This document shows positions 30,118 to 38,625 of a DNA stretch of 64,000 bases, in pieces. The stretch is taken from NCBI GenBank assembly GCA_020634565.1, contig JACKBN010000003.1, forward strand, positions 555,710-619,709. The letters run 5' to 3'. Position 1 is the stretch's first letter, and every line of letters begins with the position of its first letter. The stretch is from Ardenticatenaceae bacterium. GTDB taxonomy: Bacteria > Chloroflexota > Anaerolineae > Promineifilales > Promineifilaceae. The notes under the pieces were generated by a model, which was not told the origin of the DNA, did no database searches, and saw only the letters and a list, made by a program, of their open reading frames with translations. A program made the translations under genes and the position numbers.

Positions 30118-30165
30118 AAAAGAGCCGTAAACCAGATCGCTCATCAAGGTTTACGGCTCTTTTTT
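30118..30165. terminator. Bidirectional intrinsic terminator
   Basis: AAAAGAGCCGTAAACC (30118-30133) pairs perfectly over 16 bp with GGTTTACGGCTCTTTT (30148-30163), with T-runs in both directions. It separates the convergent membrane-protein gene and the FAS1 gene. Confidence 0.93.
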
Positions 30166-30186
30166 GTTACTCAACTGGCGAGTTGA

Positions 30187-31158
30187 TTATTTCTTGTCTT
30201 TGGGCCATGGGCCTAAAATGACGGTGTCTACGGCGTGGATGACGCCGTTGGAGGCGTTGATGTCAGCGATGATAACTTTTGAATCGTCATTGATGTAGAT
30301 GTTGCCATCATAGAATTTTAGTCCGGCAAGCTGCCCGTTCATCATGGTGACGTCACCCAGCAAAGTTAAGGCTTTGTCGGAGAAAACCTCACCGTTGATG
30401 ACATGGTAGAGAAGGATGTCCGTCAGCTCTGCTTTGGTGAAAGCGGAGGCGATGTTGTCGGCGTTGAGGCCCAATTTGGCGAAAGCGTCGTCGGTTGGGG
30501 CGAAAACTGTCCATTCACCACCGGAGAGCGTGTCAGCCAGGTCAGCGGCGACCACGGCAGCAACCAGGGTATTGAAACGGCCGTCATTCACGGCAATGTC
30601 CACAATGGTGCCGGGGCCACTTTCCTCGGCTGCCATATCGCTGCTGCTGTCGGCAGCTTCCCGGGGCCAGGGACCCAGGATGACGGTATCAACCACGTGA
30701 ATGATGCCGTTGGACGCGTCGATGTCAGGAATGATCACTTTGGCATCATCATTGACGTAGATGTCACCATCGAAGAATTTCAGACCAGCGTCAGCGCCAT
30801 TCATCATGGTCACGTCACCCAGAGCGGTTAGTGCTTTTTCAGAGGAAATTTCGCCATTGATGACGTGGTAGAGCAAGATGTCGGTTAATTCTTCTGTGGT
30901 GAAGGCAGAAGCAATGTTGTCGGCATTGAGACCGAGCTTGGCGAACGCATCATCGGTGGGGGCAAAGACAGTCCATTCGCCACCAGAAAGCGTGTCGGCC
31001 AGATCAGCGGCCACGACGGCGGCCACCAACGTTTCAAAACGATCGTCCCCCACTGCAATTTCTACAATCGTCTGCTCCCCATCCGCAGCGACTGTGGGTA
31101 CCAGCACACCCAGAACCAACGCAATTGCCAAAATAATCTTCAGAACCTTATTTTTCAT
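30187..31158 (-). CDS. Secreted protein with two fasciclin (FAS1) domains
   Basis: The 323-residue protein has a cleavable signal peptide (hydrophobic to about residue 22, then TVAADGE). It contains two FAS1 domains at about residues 30-160 and 180-320, linked by a Ser/Ala/Glu stretch. Both carry the same long segments around FAPTDDAFAKLGLNADNIAS and LLYHVINGE, far more alike than FAS1 domains usually are, so the second arose by recent duplication within the gene. FAS1 proteins serve in surface adhesion and matrix contact. It is followed by the shared terminator. Its start follows AAAGGAGATAAAGATAAA. Confidence 0.92.
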   Translation of the reverse strand: MKNKVLKIILAIALVLGVLVPTVAADGEQTIVEIAVGDDRFETLVAAVVAADLADTLSGGEWTVFAPTDDAFAKLGLNADNIASAFTTEELTDILLYHVINGEISSEKALTALGDVTMMNGADAGLKFFDGDIYVNDDAKVIIPDIDASNGIIHVVDTVILGPWPREAADSSSDMAAEESGPGTIVDIAVNDGRFNTLVAAVVAADLADTLSGGEWTVFAPTDDAFAKLGLNADNIASAFTKAELTDILLYHVINGEVFSDKALTLLGDVTMMNGQLAGLKFYDGNIYINDDSKVIIADINASNGVIHAVDTVILGPWPKDKK

Positions 31159-31385
31159 TTTATCTTTATCTCCTTTGTTTTGTTTTTAAAATTTTTGGCC
31201 TATGTAAAAGCAATTACGACTGGCAATAATGTTTGTCCGTATTTCGCACAGGTTAACTCATGTTCTGCTCATATTTTGCCCATGTTTTGTAATGGGTTAG
31301 GAACGGCCGTTTCCCAGCACCAACTAGCCAACCACCTCCATTCCAAGTAATATCAGCCCAATTTTCAAAACCCGAGGAGAACAAC

Positions 31386-31826
31386 ATGACAACTTTTTTG
31401 GCTTTGGTGCTGGTAGCGATTGTGGGCGGCGTGGCGGTGGTGCTGCAAGCCCAGTTCATGGGCGTGATGGATCAGCAAATTGGCACGCTGGAGAGTGTAT
31501 TTATCACTTATGGCAGCGGCGGGCTGCTGGTGGGGCTGACGATGCTGGTGCTGCGCGGCGGCAATCTGGCGGCATGGCGCGGCGTGCCGCCGTATGTGCT
31601 GATCACTGGCATGTTGGGGCTAATCATTGTGGGCAGCATTGGCTACGTGACGCCCCGGCTTGGCCTGGTAACAGCGTTCACTATTTTAATTGCCACCCAG
31701 TTTTTGCTGGGTGGCGTTATTGATCATTTTGGCTGGTTTGGGGCGGAAGTACGGCCGTTAGACCTCACAAAACTACTCGGCGTCGGCGTTCTCATGCTGG
31801 GCATCTGGCTCATTATTCGCAACTAA
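31386..31826 (+). CDS. DMT-family YdcZ-like small transporter
   Basis: The 146-residue protein is almost wholly hydrophobic, with four or five membrane segments. It matches the YdcZ (DUF606) half-size branch of the drug/metabolite transporter superfamily in length and in the opening VLQAQFMGVMDQQIGTLESVF with the glycine-rich segment that follows. These proteins probably work as dimers. The cargo is unknown. The ribosome site GAGGAGAACAAC is strong. It stands alone between the FAS1 gene and a propeller-like membrane protein. Confidence 0.85.
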   Translation: MTTFLALVLVAIVGGVAVVLQAQFMGVMDQQIGTLESVFITYGSGGLLVGLTMLVLRGGNLAAWRGVPPYVLITGMLGLIIVGSIGYVTPRLGLVTAFTILIATQFLLGGVIDHFGWFGAEVRPLDLTKLLGVGVLMLGIWLIIRN

Positions 31827-31905
31827 AATATTGTATACTGTGACGGTAATCGTGCTTTAACGTTAGGTGCTGGCCAAGAAAATAGAAGCAGCACATCAAT
31901 CAACA

Positions 31906-32913
31906 ATGAAAAACAGACTCGATCCGCTCACAAAGTTCATTATTCGCAGGTTACTGATTGTTGGTTTGATCTTTGCTGCCATGTATTATTTCTTTGTGTC
32001 GGTTTTACTAACCATGGGGAATGAACTCAAAATTGGAGATACGCTCTTTTCAAGCCTTCCACCAGAAACTGTATCTTCTAGAAACATAATCGAAATCAAC
32101 AATCTGGAACTTCTCTGGATGAAAGAGATGAATATTGATAATCCGCACAGAGGTTATGTGGATCTGTTTGTTCCCAACGAAGCATCTTTTGTTTTCTGGT
32201 CACCTCAATCGGATTCACTTGTGTCTTTGGCGTTTGCAACGGGGGATGTTTTGTGGGAAACGGCCGTTCCGCACGTTGGCGAATTAAAAATGTATGACGG
32301 CAATTTTTATGTGGCGTCATTTGAATGGATGGAAAAATTAGATAATGCTCCCAAAGATTTAGATGGGTCGTTTTACAGTTGCTCGTTTGCGGGAGAAGCC
32401 TCGCTAGTTGCAATTAATGCCACAACGGGGCAGCAAACATGGGGATATTCTTACCTGGGTGCTGACGATAATAAAATGGTAATTAATCAGGAGAACATCT
32501 ATCTCACTGGCAGCCAAGATCATGGTGCTTCCCGTTCCCTCGTGCGCATCGACACAAATTCTGGCACTATTTTAGAACGTGACTGTTACCGTTGGCCTAA
32601 ACAGAAGGAACTCACACAAATACCAGTAGATGAAAGCTGGCACCCATATCCGTCCCCATATGTTGTGGTTTTACAAGAACACAAGGAAAGTCAACTAAGC
32701 CGCGAAGGTGTTTTGCTCTTTTTTGTAGCCCAAGAAAATCGGCTAGATATTTTAGATGGTCAAACAAAAGAAATCGTTGGATCTGTTAACTTTGACGGAG
32801 CAGATTTAAACCCTTGGGATATTGATGTGGCCGTGCAGGGTAATATCGCCGTCGTTTATTTTGGTGATAGTCACCAGCTTTTTGGCTTCAGTTTGCAAAG
32901 ATTGGGAAATTAA
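31906..32913 (+). CDS. Membrane-anchored PQQ-propeller-like protein
   Basis: The 335-residue protein has a membrane segment at about residues 11-36 (LLIVGLIFAAMYYFFVSVLL) and an extracytoplasmic remainder with repeated strand-rich units. Phrases such as DSLVSLAFATGDVLWETAV, SLVAINATTGQQTWGYSYLG and SLVRIDTNSGTIL match the PQQ/quinoprotein-like beta-propeller pattern (a-v-d-x-x-T-G-x-x-x-W). The start is uncertain: ATG 31906 has no clear ribosome site, and an in-frame GTG at 31867 is possible. No enzyme active site is visible; it may be a surface or assembly protein. Confidence 0.7.
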   Translation: MKNRLDPLTKFIIRRLLIVGLIFAAMYYFFVSVLLTMGNELKIGDTLFSSLPPETVSSRNIIEINNLELLWMKEMNIDNPHRGYVDLFVPNEASFVFWSPQSDSLVSLAFATGDVLWETAVPHVGELKMYDGNFYVASFEWMEKLDNAPKDLDGSFYSCSFAGEASLVAINATTGQQTWGYSYLGADDNKMVINQENIYLTGSQDHGASRSLVRIDTNSGTILERDCYRWPKQKELTQIPVDESWHPYPSPYVVVLQEHKESQLSREGVLLFFVAQENRLDILDGQTKEIVGSVNFDGADLNPWDIDVAVQGNIAVVYFGDSHQLFGFSLQRLGN

Positions 32914-33068
32914 CCGTTCTGTTTTGCCTCTTTTAGAGTGGGAGGTTGCAGGAGTTTTCGTTCAAGTTTCGTTTAGTGGGCCAGGGCTCGCATTGTTTTG
33001 AGTTAGCGTGCCAGATAAGTTTTGTTGTCAAAAATATGATATGAGTCTGTTCCCAAAAGGAGTATATC

Positions 33069-34063
33069 GTGTCTACACCTCTTCGCATTGCCACGTTTAA
33101 TCTGGAAAATTTGGATGACAAGCCGGGCGAACGGCCGTCTCTCGCCGAGCGTATTGCAGTGTTGCGGCCCCAACTGCTGCGGCTGCGGGCTGATGTGCTT
33201 TGCTTTCAGGAAGTGCATGGCCAGGAGTTCCCGGGCGAGCCGCGTAAGCTGGATGCCCTCAACCAATTGTTGTCGGAAACGCCTTACGAATGGTTTTACA
33301 CAGCACACACCAACACCACCAAAGGCGAACCGTACGATGTGCGCAACCTGGTGGTTGTCAGTCGCTATCCCATTCGGGAGGTGCAGCAAATTAAGCACCA
33401 GTACGCGCCCAAACCGAGCTATCGCAAAGTAACGCCGTTCCCGTGGAACCCGCCGCCAAAGATATTAGCTGGGAGCGCCCCATTTTGTACGTAAAGATTG
33501 ATCTGGATGCGGGCCGGTTTTTGCATCTGCTGAACGTGCATCTGAAATCAAAACGGCCGACCAGCGTGGATGGGCAGAAAATCAATAACTATACCTGGCG
33601 AACCATGGCTGGCTGGGCCGAAGGCAGCTTTATTTCGGCGATGAAGCGGGTGGGGCAGGCGCTAGAAATGCGCGTGCTCATTGACGACATTTTTGACAAG
33701 CTGGACGTGAGTGGCGAGCCCAAATATATTGTCGCCTGCGGCGATTTTAATGCGGACGTGAACGATGTTCCCTTGCAGGCGATCATGGGGCCAGTGGAAG
33801 AGACGGGCAACACGGGGCTGATCAATCGCGTGATGATTCCCTGTGAGCAGTCGGTGCCGGAAACCTCCCGTTATTCCCTGCTACACCTGGGCAAAAAAGA
33901 GATGCTGGACCACATTTTGGCGACGCGGCAGATGCTCACTTACTATCGCGGCGCAGAAATCCACAACGAAGTGCTGCACGACGAATCTGGCGCGTTCCGC
34001 ACCGACGACAAGTTCCCCGAATCGGACCACGCGCCGATTGTGGCTGAATTTGTTTTGCCTTGA
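33069..34063 (+). pseudogene. Endonuclease/exonuclease/phosphatase (EEP) family protein, single-base frameshift
   Basis: Two overlapping frames encode the halves of one EEP-fold nuclease. The first (from GTG 33069, behind AAAAGGAGTATATC) has RIATFNLENLDD and DVLCFQEVHG. The second (to 34063) has LLNVHLKSKRP, VACGDFNADVND and ESDHAPIVAEF, so all catalytic motifs exist but in different frames. The break is at 33431-33439, where AACGCCGTT stands in place of the common AACGGCCGTT. Restoring one G gives KVTAVPVEPAAKDISWERP and a continuous protein of 331 residues. It is either a real one-base deletion or a sequencing error. Confidence 0.88.
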
Positions 34064-34100
34064 TGAATGCCAAAGGCGTAGGAACAATTTAGTGCGATAA

Positions 34101-34301
34101 ACTTACGGCCGTTCAGCAGATTCACCACCAATTGTCCATAATGCCCTCAGACAGCGTATCAAAACCCGTATCTCTGGGCAAAACCTGGGGGATGATAAGG
34201 TACATTACATTCTGGACCTTGGCGGGCGACTCATCAGCTTGAATGCCAGGGCGCATAATGCACCGTTTATTGAGCGGCTTTTGGCCACGATTGCCGAATA
34301 A
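34101..34301 (+). pseudogene. Open stretch without a start codon, possible C-terminal gene remnant
   Basis: The + frame is open for 66 codons and ends at TAA 34299-34301, next to the stop of the MFS gene on the other strand. It has no ATG or GTG with a ribosome site. The translation contains ALRQRIKTRISGQNLGDD, then YILDLGGRLISLNARAHNAP and a helical end, which reads like a genuine protein C-terminus. I infer a decayed gene; chance openness is the alternative. Confidence 0.35.
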
Positions 34302-35609
34302 CTAGCCCCAGCGCTGTAGAGCCAAAGCGGCCACCAGACGCACAGCCGCGGCAACGCCCAATGCCAGGCTCAACCCAATCTCTACGGCAAAAAGTGGCCC
34401 TAGCAAGGAGCCCAGCAGGATGGCGGCGTTGAGCGCCAAATTGTACCAGGCCAGATGAGACGGCCGTTCCCCCTCAGGAATGCGCTCCAGCATGTAGTTG
34501 GCAATGGCTCCTCCCGCCAATGACCAGGACAGTCCCCCCACGGCCGAAGTGATGAGGAAGAGGGTGAGGTCTTGGGTAACGGCCGTTAACGCCGGATACA
34601 AACTCATGGTGATCATGCCCAGCACAAACACACCCTTGTGTTGAAATCTGGCCGTGACGCGCGTGAGTTGGGTCGAGCCAAGCAGCACGGTGGCGTAGAA
34701 AATAGTATTGCCCAGGCTGATGTCCGCGTCTGTCAGGTGCAGTTGGTTGACCCAGTAAAGGGGAAAGATGGGTATTGCCAGGTACTGGGCAAAATGAAAC
34801 AAGAACAGCAGCCCGACGATAGGGCCAAACGGTCCGCTGAGGACGCGCGGACGCAGCCGGGGACGGGGCTGGGTGCGGGTGAAAAAGCGCAAACCCACCC
34901 CGGCACGCATGCCATCCCCCACCGAGCGCAAAATGCCGGGGCGGGCATTGTCGCCCAAACTTTTGCCGTTTTGGTAGCCTTGGGGTTGCAACGGCCGTAC
35001 GTACCACAAATGCAGGCTGCTCATCATAGCCCCCACCAAACCAATGCCAAAAACCACCTGGTAACCCAACGGAAAAGCCAGCCGGTTCAATAATTGACCA
35101 CTGATCAAAGAGGAGGCCATGTAACAAATGGCCAGCAGCGCGTTGCGCCAGCCGGTAATATGGCTGCGCCACTCGGGCGGTACGGCCGCAGCAAACATGG
35201 CGTTGAAACCCACAGCCAACACCGTACCCGGCAGGCTCATCAGCAAGACCAATCCGATTAGCGCCCACACCTGAAAATTGGGGCTGTCAATCAGCGGCAG
35301 AAAGATCATGGGCAGATAGACCAGCCGCTGCCAGAATGACATCCAAAAGACGGCGCGGCTGAGCGGGCGGGTTTGCAGCCACTGCCCGGCAGGCAGGGTG
35401 ACGGCCAGATTGATGACGGCGGGTGCAGCGTTGAGCAGCCCTAGCTGAAAGCCGCTGGCTCCCTGGCGGGTGGCAAAAATGGACATGAAGGCAATGGCGC
35501 TGCCGCTAAGAATGCCAAACCAGGCAATATCCAGATACAAATGAATAAAATTGGCGCGATGTTCGGGGGGCAACGGCCGTTTGGTGCCAGATCGCGTTAA
35601 TACAGTCAT
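34302..35609 (-). CDS. Major facilitator superfamily transporter
   Basis: The 435-residue protein has about twelve hydrophobic segments in two halves, split by a basic loop at residues 210-260 (RPLQPQGYQNGK; TRTQPRPRLRPRVL). That fits MFS architecture with a long central cytoplasmic loop. The N-terminal half has the pattern FATRQGASGFQLGLLNAAPA seen in Chloroflexota MFS proteins. I cannot predict the cargo. There is no clear ribosome site at the start. The stop adjoins the possible remnant on the other strand. ACGGCCGT occurs at least four times. Confidence 0.85.
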   Translation of the reverse strand: MTVLTRSGTKRPLPPEHRANFIHLYLDIAWFGILSGSAIAFMSIFATRQGASGFQLGLLNAAPAVINLAVTLPAGQWLQTRPLSRAVFWMSFWQRLVYLPMIFLPLIDSPNFQVWALIGLVLLMSLPGTVLAVGFNAMFAAAVPPEWRSHITGWRNALLAICYMASSLISGQLLNRLAFPLGYQVVFGIGLVGAMMSSLHLWYVRPLQPQGYQNGKSLGDNARPGILRSVGDGMRAGVGLRFFTRTQPRPRLRPRVLSGPFGPIVGLLFLFHFAQYLAIPIFPLYWVNQLHLTDADISLGNTIFYATVLLGSTQLTRVTARFQHKGVFVLGMITMSLYPALTAVTQDLTLFLITSAVGGLSWSLAGGAIANYMLERIPEGERPSHLAWYNLALNAAILLGSLLGPLFAVEIGLSLALGVAAAVRLVAALALQRWG

Positions 35610-35753
35610 AACAACGTACTCACAAGGTGGTTTTTAAAGCAAAACTGCGAATTATAAATTGTTTCCTGGCAAAAACGATAGGCTATTGGTGTGTTTTTGA
35701 CTTTTGCTCAGCTTCCGGTCTAATCAGGCCATCTATTCACTGAGGGACAGCAG

Positions 35754-36071
35754 ATGATTCACCAAACGCCAAACAGAGTTGAGCCGAAAGGTTGGTTTGT
35801 GGGACCGTGGAATTCGGCGGTGCCAGTTCCCGTGGGTTATGCCAACGAAGGGATAGCCGAACGGCACCATCACGCCCACATGTTTGAAATTTATCTGGTA
35901 GCGCAGGGCACCAGTACGGCCGTTGTTAACCAACAATCCATCCGGCTTCAGGCAGGTGATATGCTGGTGGTTGAGCCAGGTGAAAGCCACACATTTGGCC
36001 ACAGCTCAGAGGATTATTTTCACTTTGTCATCCAAACCCCCTTCATTCCCGGCGACAAAATCAATGACTAA
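35754..36071 (+). CDS. Small cupin-domain protein
   Basis: The 105-residue protein is a single cupin barrel. The first motif is ERHHHAHMFEIYLVAQG, with the His-His-Glu metal-ligand pattern, and the second is DMLVVEPGESHTFGHSSEDY, with the final His. Small cupins of this kind bind a metal and act as sugar isomerases, dioxygenases or ligand sensors; the substrate is not determined. The start follows GAGGGACAGCAG. A HAD phosphatase gene begins 46 bases after the stop on the same strand, so the two may be co-transcribed. Confidence 0.85.
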   Translation: MIHQTPNRVEPKGWFVGPWNSAVPVPVGYANEGIAERHHHAHMFEIYLVAQGTSTAVVNQQSIRLQAGDMLVVEPGESHTFGHSSEDYFHFVIQTPFIPGDKIND

Positions 36072-36116
36072 CCGCTCTGCGAGTCTCTGCGTTTCGCTTG
36101 TTAAGGAAATAAATTC

Positions 36117-36770
36117 ATGACATTCACCACGCTGCTTTTTGACTTAGACGGCACGCTTACAGACCCCAAGGTGGGCATTACCGAATCAATCCGGTATGCG
36201 CTGGTTAAAATGGAACGGCCGTATCCCGCTGATGCTTCCCTGGATTGGTGCATTGGCCCTCCGCTGCAAGAATCCTTTGCCAGCTTGCTGCAAAATGAAG
36301 ATCCGGCAGTCAGCCAGGAAGCACTGCGCTTCTTCCGCGAGCGGTTTGGTACGGTCGGCCTGTTTGAGAATGTGCCCTATCCGACCATCGCCGAGGTGCT
36401 GGGCAGCTTGCAAGCGGCTGGCCTGCGTTTGTTCATCGCCACCTCGAAACCTGCCGTCTATGCCCGGCAAATTGTGGAGCACTTTGATTTGGCTCGGTTT
36501 TTTCTGGCGGTGTATGGCAGTGAGCTAGACGGCCGTCTCACCCACAAAAACGAGCTCATTCACCACGTACTGCAAACGGAAGCCCTCAATCCTGCCCAAA
36601 CGCTCATGATTGGCGACCGGAAACATGACATTCTCGGCGCAAAAGCCAACAATGTGGCGGCGGCCGGGGTCACCTGGGGCTACGGCTCTCCTGAGGAACT
36701 GAGCGCCGCCGGAGCAAACACCCTCCTCCACCAACCCGCCGATCTTTTGCATTTTATAAACCTCGCCTGA
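36117..36770 (+). CDS. HAD-superfamily phosphatase, phosphoglycolate phosphatase-like
   Basis: The 217-residue protein has HAD motif I as FDLDGTLTD (residues 8-16), motif II around LFIATSKP, and motif IV as MIGDRKHDILGAKAN. A helical cap lies between motifs I and II, as in Gph/PgmB-like enzymes. It hydrolyses a small phosphoester; phosphoglycolate or a nucleotide is plausible, but specificity is not fixed by these motifs. AAGGAAATAAATTC precedes the ATG. Confidence 0.88.
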   Translation: MTFTTLLFDLDGTLTDPKVGITESIRYALVKMERPYPADASLDWCIGPPLQESFASLLQNEDPAVSQEALRFFRERFGTVGLFENVPYPTIAEVLGSLQAAGLRLFIATSKPAVYARQIVEHFDLARFFLAVYGSELDGRLTHKNELIHHVLQTEALNPAQTLMIGDRKHDILGAKANNVAAAGVTWGYGSPEELSAAGANTLLHQPADLLHFINLA

Positions 36771-36889
36771 TGTTGCTTTGCCAGCCCATTGGCCAACTTT
36801 CGTTACAGTCAATCTGGTTGCAATTTGACACAAACTGACAGCATAATATAGAGAGTTTTGAGCCAATTCGATACAGTGGGGAGGGAGCT

Positions 36890-38524
36890 ATGTTTGTCGA
36901 TTTTGAAGGTATTCAGTGGCGTGGCACGGGATGGCGTACGGCCGTCTTGCTTCTGTCTCTGGCAATTATCACCCTTTTGGTAGATACCGCCTCGGCTATC
37001 GAGCCGCTGGCTGTTGCTGGCTGGTCGCAGCAACAAAAGCTAACTGCCAGCAATCCGTCTGCCGATGATCATTTTGGTTATGCCGTGGCGTTAGAGGGGA
37101 ATACGGCCGTCATCGGGGCACCTCAGGACGACGGTTATGGCTCGGCCTTCGTTTTTGGCTACGATGGCAGCAGCTGGGGCCAGCCAATCACCCTCACGGC
37201 TGACGATGCAGCGATGGGCGATTATTTTGGTCGGGCTGTTGCGCTGGATGGCGATACGGCCGTTATCGGCGCGCCTCGTTACGACACTGATGTAACCGGA
37301 AGCGGGGCTGCTTACGTGTTTGTGCGCGATGGTGGCGGCTGGAGTCAGCAAGCTAAATTAACCACCAACGATGCAGTTGTCGGGGACAATTTTGGTTGGA
37401 GTGTGGCCTTAGATGGGGATACGGCCGTTATCGGCGCACCTCAGTATGACAATGACAACAATAAAAGTGGGTCCGCCTATGTCTTCGTGCGGAATGGCAC
37501 AAGCTGGAGCCAGCAAGCCAAACTGGCCGCTACGGATGTCGCCGCAGGGGACCAATTTGGTTGGAGCGTGGCGCTGGCAGGGGATACGGCCGTTATTGGC
37601 GCACCCCAACATGATGATAATGGCCATGCGGCGGGGGCCGCTTATGTTTTTACTCGCAGCGGCACCAGTTGGACCCAGCAAACCAAACTGACTAGCAATG
37701 ACGCTGCGGCGGGGGCCGCGTTTGGTTTTGCCGTGGCGTTGGATGGCGATACGGCCGTTGTTGGTGCCTGGTTGGATGAAAGTGAAGTCGGGCTTCACAG
37801 TGGCTCAGCCTATGTTTTTGTTCGGAGCGGTGTGGACTGGAGCCAGCAGGCCAAACTTATTCCTGGCGATACCGCCGAATTTGGCGCTTTTGGCTGGGCG
37901 GTGTCCCTAGAAAATGATACAGTGGCAATTGGAGCTGTTTATCCCAGTGAATCGGCCTATACGTTTGCCCGCGATGGCTTCAGTTGGAGCGAACAAGCCA
38001 AACTAACTCCCAGCAATCCGATAGTAGAAAATGATTTCGGTAATGCTGTGGCGCTTTCCGGGAGTACAGTCATAGTTGGCGCGCCAAGGGATGATGTTGA
38101 CGGCAGCGTCAGCGGCTCAGCCTATACGTTCACCTTCACCCCACCTGTTAGCATTTCCATCGATGACGTTTCTCTCGCTGAAGGGCAGGCTGGTACAACG
38201 GCATTTCATTTTACCGTTAGCCGTACTGGCAACAGCGAGGCGATCTCGGTAGATTTTGCCACTGCTGACCACACAGCCACCGTCGCTGATGCTGATTATG
38301 CGGCCGCATCCGGTACGGTGAATTTTGCTGCTGGTGGAGAATTCTCCCAAGAAATCATTATTCAGGTCAACGGTGATACGCAGGTTGAAGCTGATGAAAT
38401 CTTTCTGGTCAATTTGAGCAACGCTTCTGAGGGGGTTTTGATTGCCAAAAATCAAGGCAGCGGCACGATTCAAAGTGACGATGCCTACACTCTCTTTTTG
38501 CCTATGATTGCTGCCCATCCGTGA
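36890..38524 (+). CDS. Surface protein with FG-GAP repeats and a Calx-beta domain
   Basis: The 544-residue exported protein has an N-terminal hydrophobic signal (about residues 18-40). About seven FG-GAP propeller repeats follow to residue 420, each built on FGxxVAL-GDTAVIGAPxxD-GSAYVFVR. A Calx-beta domain (residues 420-530) comes next, with SIDDVSLAEGQAGTTAFHFT and VEADEIFLVNLSNASEG. It ends in AYTLFLPMIAAHP, like the short hydrophobic tails of many Chloroflexota secreted proteins, to my recollection. FG-GAP and Calx-beta modules bind calcium and serve adhesion. The DNA for GDTAV in most repeats contains ACGGCCGT. Confidence 0.9.
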   Translation: MFVDFEGIQWRGTGWRTAVLLLSLAIITLLVDTASAIEPLAVAGWSQQQKLTASNPSADDHFGYAVALEGNTAVIGAPQDDGYGSAFVFGYDGSSWGQPITLTADDAAMGDYFGRAVALDGDTAVIGAPRYDTDVTGSGAAYVFVRDGGGWSQQAKLTTNDAVVGDNFGWSVALDGDTAVIGAPQYDNDNNKSGSAYVFVRNGTSWSQQAKLAATDVAAGDQFGWSVALAGDTAVIGAPQHDDNGHAAGAAYVFTRSGTSWTQQTKLTSNDAAAGAAFGFAVALDGDTAVVGAWLDESEVGLHSGSAYVFVRSGVDWSQQAKLIPGDTAEFGAFGWAVSLENDTVAIGAVYPSESAYTFARDGFSWSEQAKLTPSNPIVENDFGNAVALSGSTVIVGAPRDDVDGSVSGSAYTFTFTPPVSISIDDVSLAEGQAGTTAFHFTVSRTGNSEAISVDFATADHTATVADADYAAASGTVNFAAGGEFSQEIIIQVNGDTQVEADEIFLVNLSNASEGVLIAKNQGSGTIQSDDAYTLFLPMIAAHP

Positions 38525-38573
38525 GTGGTCTTGGTGAGAAACCTACGCTTATTTTCTAGACTGTAAAAACAAA

Positions 38574-38604
38574 AAAGACCCTGAGCAAATCGCTCAGGGT
38601 CTTT
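38574..38604. terminator. Bidirectional intrinsic terminator
   Basis: AAAGACCCTGAGC (38574-38586) pairs perfectly over 13 bp with GCTCAGGGTCTTT (38592-38604) around a 5-base loop; A- and T-rich flanks serve both strands. It separates the convergent FG-GAP and transpeptidase genes. Confidence 0.92.
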
Positions 38605-38625
38605 GATTTTCCACGAAATTTTTGG

